Counted from the first letter of the stretch, positions 1 to 8,578 are shown. The stretch: 45,290 bases of DNA from Leisingera sp. JC1 (GCF_001679925.1 NZ_LYUZ01000158.1:87809-133098); one strand, 5' to 3'. Translations and numbers: made by a program. The notes: generated from the sequence alone by a model not told the origin.

Positions 1-708
1 AAAGCGCAGGCCGGCACGGGCCAGGCTGGCCGCCACCGGGTCCTCGGCCTCGAAGAATCCCACATCCATCGCCCCGGCCTCGATGCCGGAAAAGGTCAGC
101 GCCTCGCTGGCGGCCTTGGCGAGCGAGGCCTGCGCGGCCTCCTTGGCGCCGACAAAGCCCAACAGATGCCCATGCCCGCCGCCTGCATAGCGCACCCCGG
201 CCAGATAGGCCGCTGCCGCCAGTCCGCCCGCAGTCGCAAGCTTGGCGTCCAGCGCCGTCAGCAGCGCTTCCGGCAGGCCCTTGGGCGAAGTGAATTCGGT
301 GACGCCTGCCTCGACCTCTTCCGGTGCATGGCCCAGGGTCTGGTTCAGCCAAGTGATGGCCTCCGGCGGGATCAGAAAGGCCGAGGGCGCCACCTCCAGG
401 TTCAACCCCAGCCCGATCCCTTGCCCGGCCAGCATCTGCGCCACCACCCGGCCCGACAGCGCCGCGTATGGCACCGCCTGGCCGGCAAATTGCGCCAGCC
501 GCTCCTCGCGGTCGAAGACCAGCACAAAGGCGCCGTCGGGCGTATCAAACAGCACTGGCGAGATCTGCTCTCCCTCAGCTTCCGTCTCCAGCATCAGGAA
601 CAGTTCCGCATCCGCCAGCCGCTCATAAAACCGCAGCCGGGCGGCATCGTTCTCGGGCGCGGCCTCCATTGCGGCGTGGGCCAGATCCAGCGGGGTTTGT
701 TCGCTCAT
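1..708 (-). CDS. SseB family protein (3' part, cut by window start)
   Basis: Reading on the minus strand from the ATG at 708, the frame stays open to the window edge for 236 codons, so the C-terminus is missing. The N-terminus (MSEQTPLDLAHAAMEA) and the segments AELFLMLE and PDGAFVLVFDREERLAQFAG match the SseB N-terminal domain (enhanced serine sensitivity family). Near residue 145 the protein passes into a region compatible with the SseB C-terminal domain. SseB proteins are small cytoplasmic proteins of uncertain biochemical role. The start codon shares TCAT (705-708) with the stop of the upstream glycosylase gene, so the two are probably translationally coupled. The family call is from recognised sequence; no function is claimed. 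Confidence 0.75.
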   Translation of the reverse strand, partial: MSEQTPLDLAHAAMEAAPENDAARLRFYERLADAELFLMLETEAEGEQISPVLFDTPDGAFVLVFDREERLAQFAGQAVPYAALSGRVVAQMLAGQGIGLGLNLEVAPSAFLIPPEAITWLNQTLGHAPEEVEAGVTEFTSPKGLPEALLTALDAKLATAGGLAAAAYLAGVRYAGGGHGHLLGFVGAKEAAQASLAKAASEALTFSGIEAGAMDVGFFEAEDPVAASLARAGLRF

Positions 709-1298
709 CGCATCAGCTCCTTCACCCGGGCCTGCAGAACCGGCAGCAGCTCCGCCTCGAACCAGGGGTTTTTCTTCAGCCATCCGGTATTACGCCAGGA
801 CGGGTGCGGCAAGGGGAAGACCTGCGGCGCATGATCCCGCCAGCCGCGGACAACATCCGTCACCGGCCCCTTGACGCCGAGGTGGTAACGCTGCGCATGG
901 GCGCCGACCAGCACCTTCAGCTGTACTTCCGGCAAGTGATTCATCACTTGACCATGCCAGGTTTTGCCGCAGACCGCAGGCGGCGGCAGATCGGCTTTCT
1001 TGCCGTTGTAGCCGGGAAAGCAGAACCCCATCGGCACCACCGCGACGCGGTCCTTGTCATAGAACTCCGCCTCCGTCAGCCCCAGCCAGGCCCGCAGCCG
1101 GTCGCCGGAGGGATCGGTGAAGGGCCGCCCGCTTTGATGCACCCGCAGCCCGGGCGCCTGACCGGCAATCAGGATGCAGGCCAAGGGCCGGAACCACACC
1201 ACAGGGCGCGGCGCATGCGCGGTGGCAGTGGCGGCAAAACGGTCCGCGCAGATCCGGCAGCTGCGAATCTGGTCTTTCAGCCGCCGGCTGCTTTCCAT
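705..1298 (-). CDS. Family-4-like uracil-DNA glycosylase (probable Fe-S type)
   Basis: This 197-residue protein of the uracil-DNA glycosylase superfamily would excise uracil from DNA as the first step of base excision repair. It carries the water-activating loop GQAPG (46-50) followed by GRPFTDPSGDRLRAWLGL, and the C-terminal HPSWRN loop. Four cysteines, C14, C17, C93 and C110 (CX2C and CX16C), have the spacing of the [4Fe-4S] ligands of family 4 enzymes. The frame is open upstream to 1385, but I chose the ATG at 1298 because the family begins just before the CX2C pair. It heads a two-gene unit with the SseB-like gene. A 6-bp inverted repeat (TGTTTC/GAAACA, 1299-1317) lies directly upstream of the start. 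Substrate range within the superfamily is unproven. Confidence 0.8.
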   Translation of the reverse strand: MESSRRLKDQIRSCRICADRFAATATAHAPRPVVWFRPLACILIAGQAPGLRVHQSGRPFTDPSGDRLRAWLGLTEAEFYDKDRVAVVPMGFCFPGYNGKKADLPPPAVCGKTWHGQVMNHLPEVQLKVLVGAHAQRYHLGVKGPVTDVVRGWRDHAPQVFPLPHPSWRNTGWLKKNPWFEAELLPVLQARVKELMR

Positions 1299-1390
1299 TG
1301 TTTCAGACCTGGAAACAGTCACCTGGCACCCCGCAAACCGCTTCTGCCTGCATTTTCCGCCCCCTGCGGCCCGGATCAGCGGCAAAATGG

Positions 1391-1471
1391 TTAAGAATTG
1401 GTTGATGGTTTATGTCACAATTCGACATAATAAGGCCAAATTCACCGCGTAGGCCATTAACACTCTTTTGA
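1391..1471. promoter_or_regulatory. Two near-match CtrA sites (TTAA-N7-TTGA)
   Basis: TTAA-N7-TTGA occurs at 1391-1405 and again at 1457-1471, flanking the putative kpsT promoter. Each differs from the CtrA consensus TTAA-N7-TTAA at the same base. Known alphaproteobacterial CtrA sites tolerate one mismatch, so these are candidates only. Confidence 0.35.
1402..1431 (+). promoter_or_regulatory. Putative kpsT promoter overlapped by a palindrome
   Basis: A -35-like TTGATG (1402-1407) and a -10-like CATAAT (1426-1431) are separated by 18 bp in an AT-rich stretch about 130 bp upstream of kpsT. A perfect 7-bp inverted repeat, TTATGTC-N7-GACATAA (1410-1430), fills the spacer and covers most of the -10. 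That is the usual place for a repressor operator. The regulator is unknown; the promoter assignment is inference from sequence alone. Confidence 0.5.
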
Positions 1472-1565
1472 TAAGAAAGGGCCATAGGCGCACCGCAAGC
1501 GCCTGGGCAATAAGGCAGTTGAGAGAGCCCGCCACAGGGCCGCACGGGCAGTACCGGAACAAGCG

Positions 1566-2225
1566 ATGCTTGAGTTTGAGAACGTCAGCAAGTCCTTTTG
1601 GACAGGAACCCAGCGCAAGGTGATCCTTGACCGCGTGTCGTTCCGTATTGAGCCGGGCAAATCGCTGGGCGTTCTGGCGCCGAACGGCACCGGCAAGACC
1701 ACCCTGATCAACATGATGGCAGGCCTCGAAAAACCCGATGAGGGCGAGATCCGCCGCAACTGCAAGGTCTCCTTTCCGCTCGGCTTCATGGGCGGCGTCA
1801 TCAGCCGTCTGTCGGCGATGGAGAACTGCCGCTACATTGCCAAGCTTTACGGGCTGGACCCGGACTACGTGGAGGCCTACTGCCGCTGGCTCTGCGGGCT
1901 CAAGGAATATTTCGACCAGCCGGTAGGCACCTATTCCTCGGGGATGCGGGCACGGTTCAGCTTCTCGCTGATGCTGGCGCTGGATTTCGACATCTACCTG
2001 ATCGACGAAGGCATGCCCTCCACCACCGATGTGGAATTCAACCGCAAGGCCGGCGAGATCCTGCAGGAACGGCTGCAGACCACCACCATCATCATCGTCT
2101 CGCACCAGGCCAAGACACTGGAAAAATTTGCCCGTTCAGCTGCCGTCCTTTTGCAGGGGCAGCTGCACATGTTTGACACTTTGGAAGAAGCGAAACAGCT
2201 CTATGACTACGAAACCGAGAGCTAA
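1566..2225 (+). CDS. kpsT: KpsT-like polysaccharide export ABC transporter ATPase
   Basis: This 219-residue ATP-binding subunit belongs to the ABC-2 type exporters of capsular or lipid-linked polysaccharide and would power export across the inner membrane. Visible motifs are the P-loop (38-46, APNGTGKTT), the family-typical signature YSSGMRAR (123-130), Walker B with catalytic glutamate (IYLIDE, D147/E148) and the switch histidine H180 (IIIVSH). The first glycine of the usual GxxGxGK[ST] P-loop is Ala38. The length fits KpsT. The start ATG has a GGAAC-like ribosome site at about 8 nt. The gene overlaps the start of kpsE by 23 bp. No permease partner (KpsM) is encoded nearby. Confidence 0.88.
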   Translation: MLEFENVSKSFWTGTQRKVILDRVSFRIEPGKSLGVLAPNGTGKTTLINMMAGLEKPDEGEIRRNCKVSFPLGFMGGVISRLSAMENCRYIAKLYGLDPDYVEAYCRWLCGLKEYFDQPVGTYSSGMRARFSFSLMLALDFDIYLIDEGMPSTTDVEFNRKAGEILQERLQTTTIIIVSHQAKTLEKFARSAAVLLQGQLHMFDTLEEAKQLYDYETES

Positions 2226-3852
2226 GAAGTTCCGCATCCGCCGCAGCGGCCCTGCGGACGGCAGCGAGGCCAAGCCGCAGGCGCCGGAGCAGCCTGCCGC
2301 TGCAGCCGCAAGGCCTGCGGCGAACGCTGCCGCACCCGCATCCGCCGGTGCCGGGAAGTCTGCCGCGCCGCTCTCCGGCATGGTCAGTTCTGCCCGCGAA
2401 ACCAAGATGGAAACCGATCTCGACGCGATCCGCCAGGAAGGGCTGACCGGCCGCCAGCTGCGCCTGGCACGGCGGATGGCGCAAAAGCACAACCTGCCTG
2501 CAACCTCCGACTTTGAGGCGGTGCGGATGCTGCGCGAGCGCGGCATCGACCCGTTCAAACGCGCCAACATGCTGGAACTGGTGGTGCCCCAGAACAAGGC
2601 GCAGCCCGCGGGCAGCCCGCCTGCCCCGGGGGCCATCCAGCTGCCGCAGACGGTTCCGGCTGGCCGGACCAACCTGCCCGCAGCAGAGCTGAGCCCGGCG
2701 GAGCGGCGCGCCCGAGAAATCCAGGATATCCAGCGCGACATCGCCCGCCGCCGCCGCCGCAAACTGACACTGCTGGCGGCGCGGCTCGCGTTCTTCGTGA
2801 TGCTGCCGACGCTGGCTGCGGGCTATTACTTCTATGCGGTGGCCACGCCGATGTACTCCTCCAAATCCGCCTTCCTGGTGCTGCAGGCCGATGGCGGCGC
2901 GGGCGGCGGTGTCGGCGGGCTGCTCAGCGGCACCCAGTTTGCCACCAGCCAGGATTCGATCGCGGTGCAGGACTACCTGCAATCCAAGGAAGCCATGCTG
3001 CGGCTGGACTCGGAATCCGGATTCAAGACGCATTTCACCCAGGACTGGCTCGATCCGATCCAGCGGCTGGAAGCGGACCCCACCAACGAAGAGGCCTTTG
3101 CCACCTACAAGCGCAACGTGAAGATCGGTTATGACCCCACCGAAGGCGTGGTCCGGATGGAGGTCTCCGCCGCCGACCCCGAAGTGGCGGCGGAGTTTTC
3201 CCGCAGGCTGATCTCCTACGCGCAGGAAAAGGTGAACAACCTCTCGCAGCAGAAACGGGCCGACCAGATGGCCGAGTCCGAGGCCGCGCTGGCCGCTGCC
3301 GAGGAAAAGCGCCGGGCCGCGCAGCACAACCTGGTGGTGCTGCAGCAGCAGGGCGCGGTTCTGGACCCCGAAGGCGTGGTGGCTGCGCTGCGGTCGCAGA
3401 TCAGCAACTTTGAGATCCAGCTTGAGGAAAAACGGCTGGAGCTGGCTGCGCTGCAGGACAATGCGCGCCCCAACCGCGCCAAGGTGTCCGGCGCCGAAGC
3501 GGATATTAAACGGCTGGCGGCGGTGATTGCCAGCCTCAACAACCGGATGGTGGATGCCTCCGCCGGCGAAAATTCGCTCGCCAGCTTGCGCATCCAGATC
3601 CAGATGGCCCAGGCCGACCTCGCCACCCGCGACCTGATGCTGCAATCAGCCTTGCAGCAAATGGAAACCACCCGCATGGAGGCCAACCGCCAGGTGCGCT
3701 ACCTGACCACCGCGGTGGAGCCGGTTGCAAGTCAGGAACCCTCCTATCCGCGCAAATTCGAGAATACCGTTTTGGCATTCCTGATCTTTTCCGGTATCTA
3801 CCTGATGTGTTCGCTCACCGCGTCCATCCTGCGGGAGCAGGTGTCATCGTAA
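2203..3852 (+). CDS. kpsE: KpsE/BexC/CtrB-type capsule export inner-membrane protein
   Basis: This 549-residue polysaccharide co-polymerase-type protein would link the inner-membrane ABC exporter to the outer-membrane channel. Residues 1-185 are a cytoplasmic head rich in Ala, Pro and Arg with a helical segment (TGRQLRLARRMAQKHNL). A first membrane helix lies at about 189-210 (LAFFVMLPTLAAGYYFYAV), followed by the family-typical MYSSKSAFLVLQ. A long periplasmic coiled coil (about 330-500) and a second membrane helix (about 523-543) complete the fold. The frame is open further upstream inside kpsT. I chose ATG 2203 because it gives MTTKPRAKK, a plausible cytoplasmic start with the 23-bp overlap usual for coupled genes. 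E. coli KpsE is shorter and lacks this long head; similar heads occur in rhodobacterial homologues as I recall. Confidence 0.85.
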   Translation: MTTKPRAKKFRIRRSGPADGSEAKPQAPEQPAAAAARPAANAAAPASAGAGKSAAPLSGMVSSARETKMETDLDAIRQEGLTGRQLRLARRMAQKHNLPATSDFEAVRMLRERGIDPFKRANMLELVVPQNKAQPAGSPPAPGAIQLPQTVPAGRTNLPAAELSPAERRAREIQDIQRDIARRRRRKLTLLAARLAFFVMLPTLAAGYYFYAVATPMYSSKSAFLVLQADGGAGGGVGGLLSGTQFATSQDSIAVQDYLQSKEAMLRLDSESGFKTHFTQDWLDPIQRLEADPTNEEAFATYKRNVKIGYDPTEGVVRMEVSAADPEVAAEFSRRLISYAQEKVNNLSQQKRADQMAESEAALAAAEEKRRAAQHNLVVLQQQGAVLDPEGVVAALRSQISNFEIQLEEKRLELAALQDNARPNRAKVSGAEADIKRLAAVIASLNNRMVDASAGENSLASLRIQIQMAQADLATRDLMLQSALQQMETTRMEANRQVRYLTTAVEPVASQEPSYPRKFENTVLAFLIFSGIYLMCSLTASILREQVSS

Positions 3853-3867
3853 AGCCATCGGAAGCTC

Positions 3868-4701
3868 ATGAAAAATGTCCAAGTCGCCGATCTCAATATC
3901 GGCAATGACCGCCCCCTGACGCTGATTGCAGGGCCGTGCCAGCTGGAAAGCGCCGATCACGCGCAGATGATTGCAGGTGTCCTGAAAGAAGCCTGCGACA
4001 AGGCTGGTGCGCAATATGTGTTCAAAGGCTCGTTCGACAAGGCGAACCGGACTTCGCTGAATGCCAAGCCTGCTCTGGGTCTGGAAAAAGGCCTGCAAGT
4101 GCTGCAGTCCGTTAAGGACAGTATCGGGGTGCCGGTGCTGACCGACATTCACGAGTCGGACCAATGCGAACCTGTTGCCGAGGTCTGCGACATCATGCAG
4201 ATTCCGGCCTTTCTGTGCCGCCAGACTTCACTGCTGCTGGCTGCAGGCCGCACCGGTGCGGCAATCAATGTCAAGAAAGGCCAGTTCCTGGCGCCCTGGG
4301 ACATGCCCAATGTGGTCGCCAAGATCGAAAGCACGGGCAATGAGCGCATTCTGCTGACCGAGCGCGGCGCTTCCTTCGGTTACAACCGCCTGGTGGTCGA
4401 TATGCAGTCACTGCCGGAGATGGCCCGCACCGGCTACCCGGTTGTAATGGACGCAACCCATGCGGTGGCGCAGCCCGGCGGCTTGGGCGGCTCTTCCGGC
4501 GGCCAGCGCGAGTTCGCACCGGTTCTTGCGCGTGCGGCGGTCGCCACCGGAATCGGCGCGGTCTTCACCGAAACCCACCAGGACCCGGACAACGCCCCCT
4601 GCGATGGCCCGAACATGATTTACCTCGACCAGATGCCACGCTTGATTGAAACCTTGATGGCCTTTGATGCGCTGGCCAAGGCCGACCCCATCCGTATTTG
4701 A
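3868..4701 (+). CDS. kdsA: 3-deoxy-8-phosphooctulonate (Kdo-8-P) synthase
   Basis: This 277-residue cytoplasmic enzyme condenses arabinose-5-phosphate with phosphoenolpyruvate to Kdo-8-phosphate, the precursor of Kdo in LPS and in group 2 capsule linkers. Diagnostic segments include VFKGSFDKANRTS, GAAINVKKGQFLAPWDM and SGGQREFAPVLARAA. Cys24 in IAGPCQLES replaces the Asn found in E. coli KdsA. His in DATHAV, Glu in FTETHQD and Asp in PCDGPN complete a metal-site set, so this is the metal-dependent class. It starts 15 bp after kpsE, so it is likely cotranscribed. That placement suggests Kdo supply for the exported polysaccharide as well as for LPS. Confidence 0.95.
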   Translation: MKNVQVADLNIGNDRPLTLIAGPCQLESADHAQMIAGVLKEACDKAGAQYVFKGSFDKANRTSLNAKPALGLEKGLQVLQSVKDSIGVPVLTDIHESDQCEPVAEVCDIMQIPAFLCRQTSLLLAAGRTGAAINVKKGQFLAPWDMPNVVAKIESTGNERILLTERGASFGYNRLVVDMQSLPEMARTGYPVVMDATHAVAQPGGLGGSSGGQREFAPVLARAAVATGIGAVFTETHQDPDNAPCDGPNMIYLDQMPRLIETLMAFDALAKADPIRI

Positions 4702-4721
4702 CCCCTAAAGAGTATTTCAAC

Positions 4722-6218
4722 ATGACCAAACCGCAGCCTGAGGTGACCCCGAACACCTGGAGCTTCCTGCGCGATGCGATGATCAAGCCCACCGGCTTTC
4801 GCGAATATGACGCGCGCTGGAAATACCCGGAGGAGATCAACCTCCCCGGCATGACCGCCCTGGGCCTCGGCCTTGGCACCCAGATGCGCAAGCGCGGCAT
4901 CGACCCGGTGATCGCGGTCGGCAACGACTACCGCGACTATTCGCTGGCGATCAAGAACGCGCTGATCCTGGGCCTGATGCAAGCCGGCATCCAGGTGAAG
5001 GACATCGGCCCGGCACTGTCGCCGATGGCCTATTTCGCCCAGTTCCATCTGGATGTGCCAGCGGTCGCCATGGTCACCGCCAGCCACAACCCGAACGGCT
5101 GGACCGGCGTCAAGATGGGCTTTGACCGCCCGCTGACCCATGGCCCCGACGAGATGGGCGAACTGCGCGATATCGTGCTGCAGGGTGAAGGCCAGCCCGC
5201 GCCCGGCGGCTCTTATGAGTTCGTGGAGGGCGTCAAAGAAGCGTACCTTGACGATCTGGCCGGCGGTTTCAAAATGTCCCGCCCGCTCAAGGTGGTCTGC
5301 GCCACCGGCAACGGCACTGCCTCTGCCTTTGCACCCGAGCTGTTCAAGCGCATCGGCGTCGAGGTGGTCGAGAGCCACAACGAGCTCGATTACACCTTCC
5401 CGCACTACAACCCGAACCCTGAAGCCATGGAGATGCTGCACGACATGTCAGCATCGGTGAAGGCCTCCGGCGCCGATCTGGCGCTTGGCTTTGACGGCGA
5501 CGGCGACCGCTGCGGCGTGGTTGATGACGAGGGCGAGGAGATCTTTGCCGACAAGGTCGGCGTGATCATGGCCCGCGATCTGTCCAAGCTCTACCCGAAC
5601 TCGACCTTTGTGGCGGATGTGAAATCCACCGGCCTGTTTGCCAGCGATCCCGAGCTGCAGAAAAACGGCGTGACGGCGGACTACTGGAAAACCGGCCACA
5701 GCCACATGAAGCGGCGGGTCAAGGAAATCGGCGCCCTGGCGGGTTTCGAAAAGTCCGGCCACTACTTCCTGGCCGAGCCGGTAGGCCGCGGCTATGACTG
5801 CGGCATGCGGGTCGCGGTTGAGGTCTGCAAGATGCTGGACCGCAACCCGGATATGTCGATGTCGGACCTGCGCAAGGCGCTGCCCAAGACCTGGTCCACC
5901 CCGACCATGTCGCCCTATTGCGCCGACACCGAGAAATACGCCGTGCTGGAGCGGCTGGTGCAGAAACTGGTCGCCAAGCACGAGGCGGGCGAGCAATTCG
6001 CAGGCCGCGCCATCAAGGAAGTTGTCACCGTGAACGGTGCCCGGGTGATCCTCGACAACGGCTCTTGGGGGCTGGTGCGGGCATCGTCCAACACGCCGAA
6101 CCTGGTGGTGGTCTGCGAAAGCTCCGACAGCGAAGACGAGATGCGGGCGATTTTTGCAGATATCGACGCGGTGATCCGCACCGAGCCGCTGGTCGGCGAT
6201 TACGACCAGACCATCTGA
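4722..6218 (+). CDS. Phosphomannomutase/phosphoglucomutase
   Basis: This 498-residue alpha-D-phosphohexomutase interconverts hexose-6- and hexose-1-phosphates, feeding GDP-mannose or UDP-glucose sugar-nucleotide synthesis. The phosphoserine loop TASHNP (Ser121), the metal loop FDGDGDR (257-263), the sugar loop FEKSGHYF and the C-terminal phosphate loop RASSNTPN are all present. The frame is open from a TTG at 4698. ATG 4722 is preferred because the protein then starts MTKPQPEV just before the conserved domain, with AAAGAG about 11 nt upstream. The spacing from kdsA is 20 bp, and the strong terminator at 6262 ends the operon. Whether mannose or glucose phosphate is the main substrate cannot be read from the sequence. 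Confidence 0.9.
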   Translation: MTKPQPEVTPNTWSFLRDAMIKPTGFREYDARWKYPEEINLPGMTALGLGLGTQMRKRGIDPVIAVGNDYRDYSLAIKNALILGLMQAGIQVKDIGPALSPMAYFAQFHLDVPAVAMVTASHNPNGWTGVKMGFDRPLTHGPDEMGELRDIVLQGEGQPAPGGSYEFVEGVKEAYLDDLAGGFKMSRPLKVVCATGNGTASAFAPELFKRIGVEVVESHNELDYTFPHYNPNPEAMEMLHDMSASVKASGADLALGFDGDGDRCGVVDDEGEEIFADKVGVIMARDLSKLYPNSTFVADVKSTGLFASDPELQKNGVTADYWKTGHSHMKRRVKEIGALAGFEKSGHYFLAEPVGRGYDCGMRVAVEVCKMLDRNPDMSMSDLRKALPKTWSTPTMSPYCADTEKYAVLERLVQKLVAKHEAGEQFAGRAIKEVVTVNGARVILDNGSWGLVRASSNTPNLVVVCESSDSEDEMRAIFADIDAVIRTEPLVGDYDQTI

Positions 6219-6240
6219 TCCCGGCGCAACTGAGGGATTT

Positions 6241-6291
6241 CGCCTGCTTCGCAGGCGATCGGCGCCCGCCTCCGGCGGGCGCTTTTTCTTT
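6241..6291 (+). terminator. Rho-independent terminator of the kps operon
   Basis: A perfect 9-bp stem GCGCCCGCC/GGCGGGCGC with loop TCC (6262-6282) is followed by TTTTTCTTT. A second small hairpin (CGCCTGC-TTC-GCAGGCG, 6241-6257) sits just before it. The signal lies 43 bp after the mutase stop codon. Confidence 0.92.
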
Positions 6292-6430
6292 GGCTGAGAA
6301 GCGACCTAAGGGCTTTTGCGCCCTTAGATGCGCCAATTCGAGTGTAAGAAACCTGCAACCGCGTCAAGGGCTTGCCGGGCTGCGCCCGGAGGCCTGCGGC
6401 CCTCCTTAACCCGTCCGCAGGATGAAGGGC

Positions 6431-8383
6431 TCAGTCGCCGCCCAAAAGCTTCAGCAGCTGGTCGCGGGCTTCCTGTTCGATCCGCTGTTTCAGCAGGTCG
6501 TTGATGTCCTGCTCGGGCGCGATTTCGGTTTCCAGGTCCAGCTCTTCAGCCAGCTTCTGGCGCACCCGGTCCTTGGCCTCCTGCTCGATCTCTTCGATCT
6601 TCGGCTGCAGCGCCTGGCTGAAATCCGGGCGGATGTCCGGATTGTCCCAACTGCCGCGGATGCGCACCGGGATGGTCAGCACCTGATCACGGCCCGCCCG
6701 CACCAGCTGCGGCGTGAACAGGTAGTCGATGTCGCGCGCGCCCAGGCCGATCCGGCCCTTGCCCTCGGCCCGGACCCCCTTGAGCAGCACCAGCAGGTCC
6801 TGATTACTGAGATTGCCGCCCTCGACCGTGAAGCTGGCGGTCAGCTGATCGAACACGGTGCTGCCGCCATTGCCACCTGAGCGCATCAGCTGCTCCAGGT
6901 CGAAGCCGGTGAAAAAGCCCTTGCCCGCCTCCAGCCAGCCCTTGCCGCTGAGCGACCGCATGATGGCAGCCACCGAATTGCCGGAACCCAGGAACTCCAG
7001 CGCTCCCAGTGCCTCGCCGTTCAGCCGGTCATAACCCGCGGTCTCCCCCAATGCGCGCTCCAGCCGGATGCTGTTGAAGGTCAGATTGCCGCCCACTGAC
7101 AGGCCGCCCCGGTTGTTGGCGACCACCTGCCCCTGCACCTGGCCGCCGAACATCGCCGCGGGCAGGAACTTCAGCACCGCGCGCTTGTTCTCCACCGTCA
7201 GGTTCAGCTTGCTGGCGCCAAGGTTCACCCCGCCGGTGCGCAGGCTGTCAAAACTCAGGTCCACCGCCGCATCCGCCAGCCCCAGCGCAGAGGCATCAAT
7301 CGGCTCCTCAGGCCAGCCGCTGGCAGCAGACGCGCCGCCTGCAGTGCCGGACCCGCTGCCGGACCCGCCCTGCCTGCCGGCAAAGCTGCTGAAATCCAGC
7401 GCCCCGCCCTGCAGCTGGGCGGTGATATTGGGGCGGTCCCTGAATTCCACATCGGCGGCACCGGACAGCCGGTTGGCACCCAGTTCGACCGCCAGGTCGC
7501 GCATCGACAGCCGCCCGTCGGCAGTATAGGTCACATCCGCCGCAAACACCGCCTTCTGCGCCAGCGCATCGGGCAGGAACACCCCCAGCGCCACGCCGGT
7601 CTTCAGGGCATCCTCTGCCCCGAAGGTCAGCCGCCCGCTGGCCTCGCCATTGACATCGGCATGGCCGTCAAACCGCCCCTTGCCGCCCGGCGCCGTCACC
7701 GTTGCCCCGATTGAGGAGACCTCACCGGCCAGGAAGGCCGCAAAGGTGCCGATCTCCGCGTCCACCTGCACCGGCTCCCCCGCCGGGCGCAGGGTGGCTT
7801 TTGCACTGGCGGTGCCCGCCGGGTCCGGCCACAGCAGGCTGAGGTCAATGTTCTTCATCTCCACCGGCGCTTCGCCGTGGGCTGCATAGCGCAGCGAGGC
7901 CCCGGTCAGCTCCACCGCTTCGATCCGGAGCGGCAGCGCACCGTCGGCTGAGCCAGCGCCGCCGTCAGACGCTCCGCCGCTGCTTTGCGCGGCCCCGGTG
8001 CCGCCCATGACCCAGTTGCCAACGCCCTCGGCATTGGTGGCCAGATTCAGATGCGGCAGAATGGCGGAGACTTCGGTGACCCGAACATCGCCTCGCATCA
8101 GGTCGGCGGCGGAAACCCCGATGGTCAGCCGTTCGGCCTGCAGCAGCGGCTCCGGCCCGGCCCAGTCCGCATTGGACAGCGTCACCGCATCCGCCTTGAC
8201 GCCCAGAGTGGGCCAGAAGGTAAAGCGCACCTTGCCGCCAAACGCCAGCTTGCGCCCGGTCTGCAACTCCAGCTGATCCGCCGCCAGCCGCGCGATCTTT
8301 TCGCCCGGCAGCAAGAGCACCAGCCCGGCCAGCAAGACCACCGTCAGCACCAGCGCCGTCACCACCCGGATTATCAGCTTCAT
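6431..8383 (-). CDS. AsmA family protein
   Basis: This 650-residue protein is anchored by one N-terminal membrane helix (about residues 3-25, LIIRVVTALVLTVVLLAG) and otherwise projects into the periplasm. Typical AsmA features are GRKLAFGGKVRFTFWPTLGVKADAV in short succession after the anchor, a Gly/Ser-rich linker near the middle, and the C-terminal segment LSNQDLLVLLKGVRAEGKGRIGLGARDIDY. The last about 60 residues are charged and probably helical (IEEIEQEAKDRVRQKL). AsmA-like proteins are bridge-like factors linked to outer-membrane lipid and protein homeostasis. Of two adjacent ATGs (8386 and 8383) I chose the second because AAGGAG is 7 nt away from it. It is transcribed alone, tail to tail with the kps operon. 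Confidence 0.85.
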   Translation of the reverse strand: MKLIIRVVTALVLTVVLLAGLVLLLPGEKIARLAADQLELQTGRKLAFGGKVRFTFWPTLGVKADAVTLSNADWAGPEPLLQAERLTIGVSAADLMRGDVRVTEVSAILPHLNLATNAEGVGNWVMGGTGAAQSSGGASDGGAGSADGALPLRIEAVELTGASLRYAAHGEAPVEMKNIDLSLLWPDPAGTASAKATLRPAGEPVQVDAEIGTFAAFLAGEVSSIGATVTAPGGKGRFDGHADVNGEASGRLTFGAEDALKTGVALGVFLPDALAQKAVFAADVTYTADGRLSMRDLAVELGANRLSGAADVEFRDRPNITAQLQGGALDFSSFAGRQGGSGSGSGTAGGASAASGWPEEPIDASALGLADAAVDLSFDSLRTGGVNLGASKLNLTVENKRAVLKFLPAAMFGGQVQGQVVANNRGGLSVGGNLTFNSIRLERALGETAGYDRLNGEALGALEFLGSGNSVAAIMRSLSGKGWLEAGKGFFTGFDLEQLMRSGGNGGSTVFDQLTASFTVEGGNLSNQDLLVLLKGVRAEGKGRIGLGARDIDYLFTPQLVRAGRDQVLTIPVRIRGSWDNPDIRPDFSQALQPKIEEIEQEAKDRVRQKLAEELDLETEIAPEQDINDLLKQRIEQEARDQLLKLLGGD

Positions 8384-8578
8384 CATCCCGCTCCTTCTGC
8401 CTTGCCCCATGTTCCCCAATGGGTTTTGCGCAGCTTACCGCCTGTGCACGGAGGCGCAATGCAGGATGGTGCTCGTTACCCCGGCACGTCTGAAGCGGGG
8501 CAGCAAATTTCCGGGCCAAGAGGGCAGCAGGACCACCCTGAACTGGAAGTGCTGGGATCTGGCATCACAAGTTTGAAA

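Noticed and set aside
2092-3645. A 517-codon frame antisense to kpsE
   Set aside because: Shadow of kpsE, same reasons as the other antisense frames.
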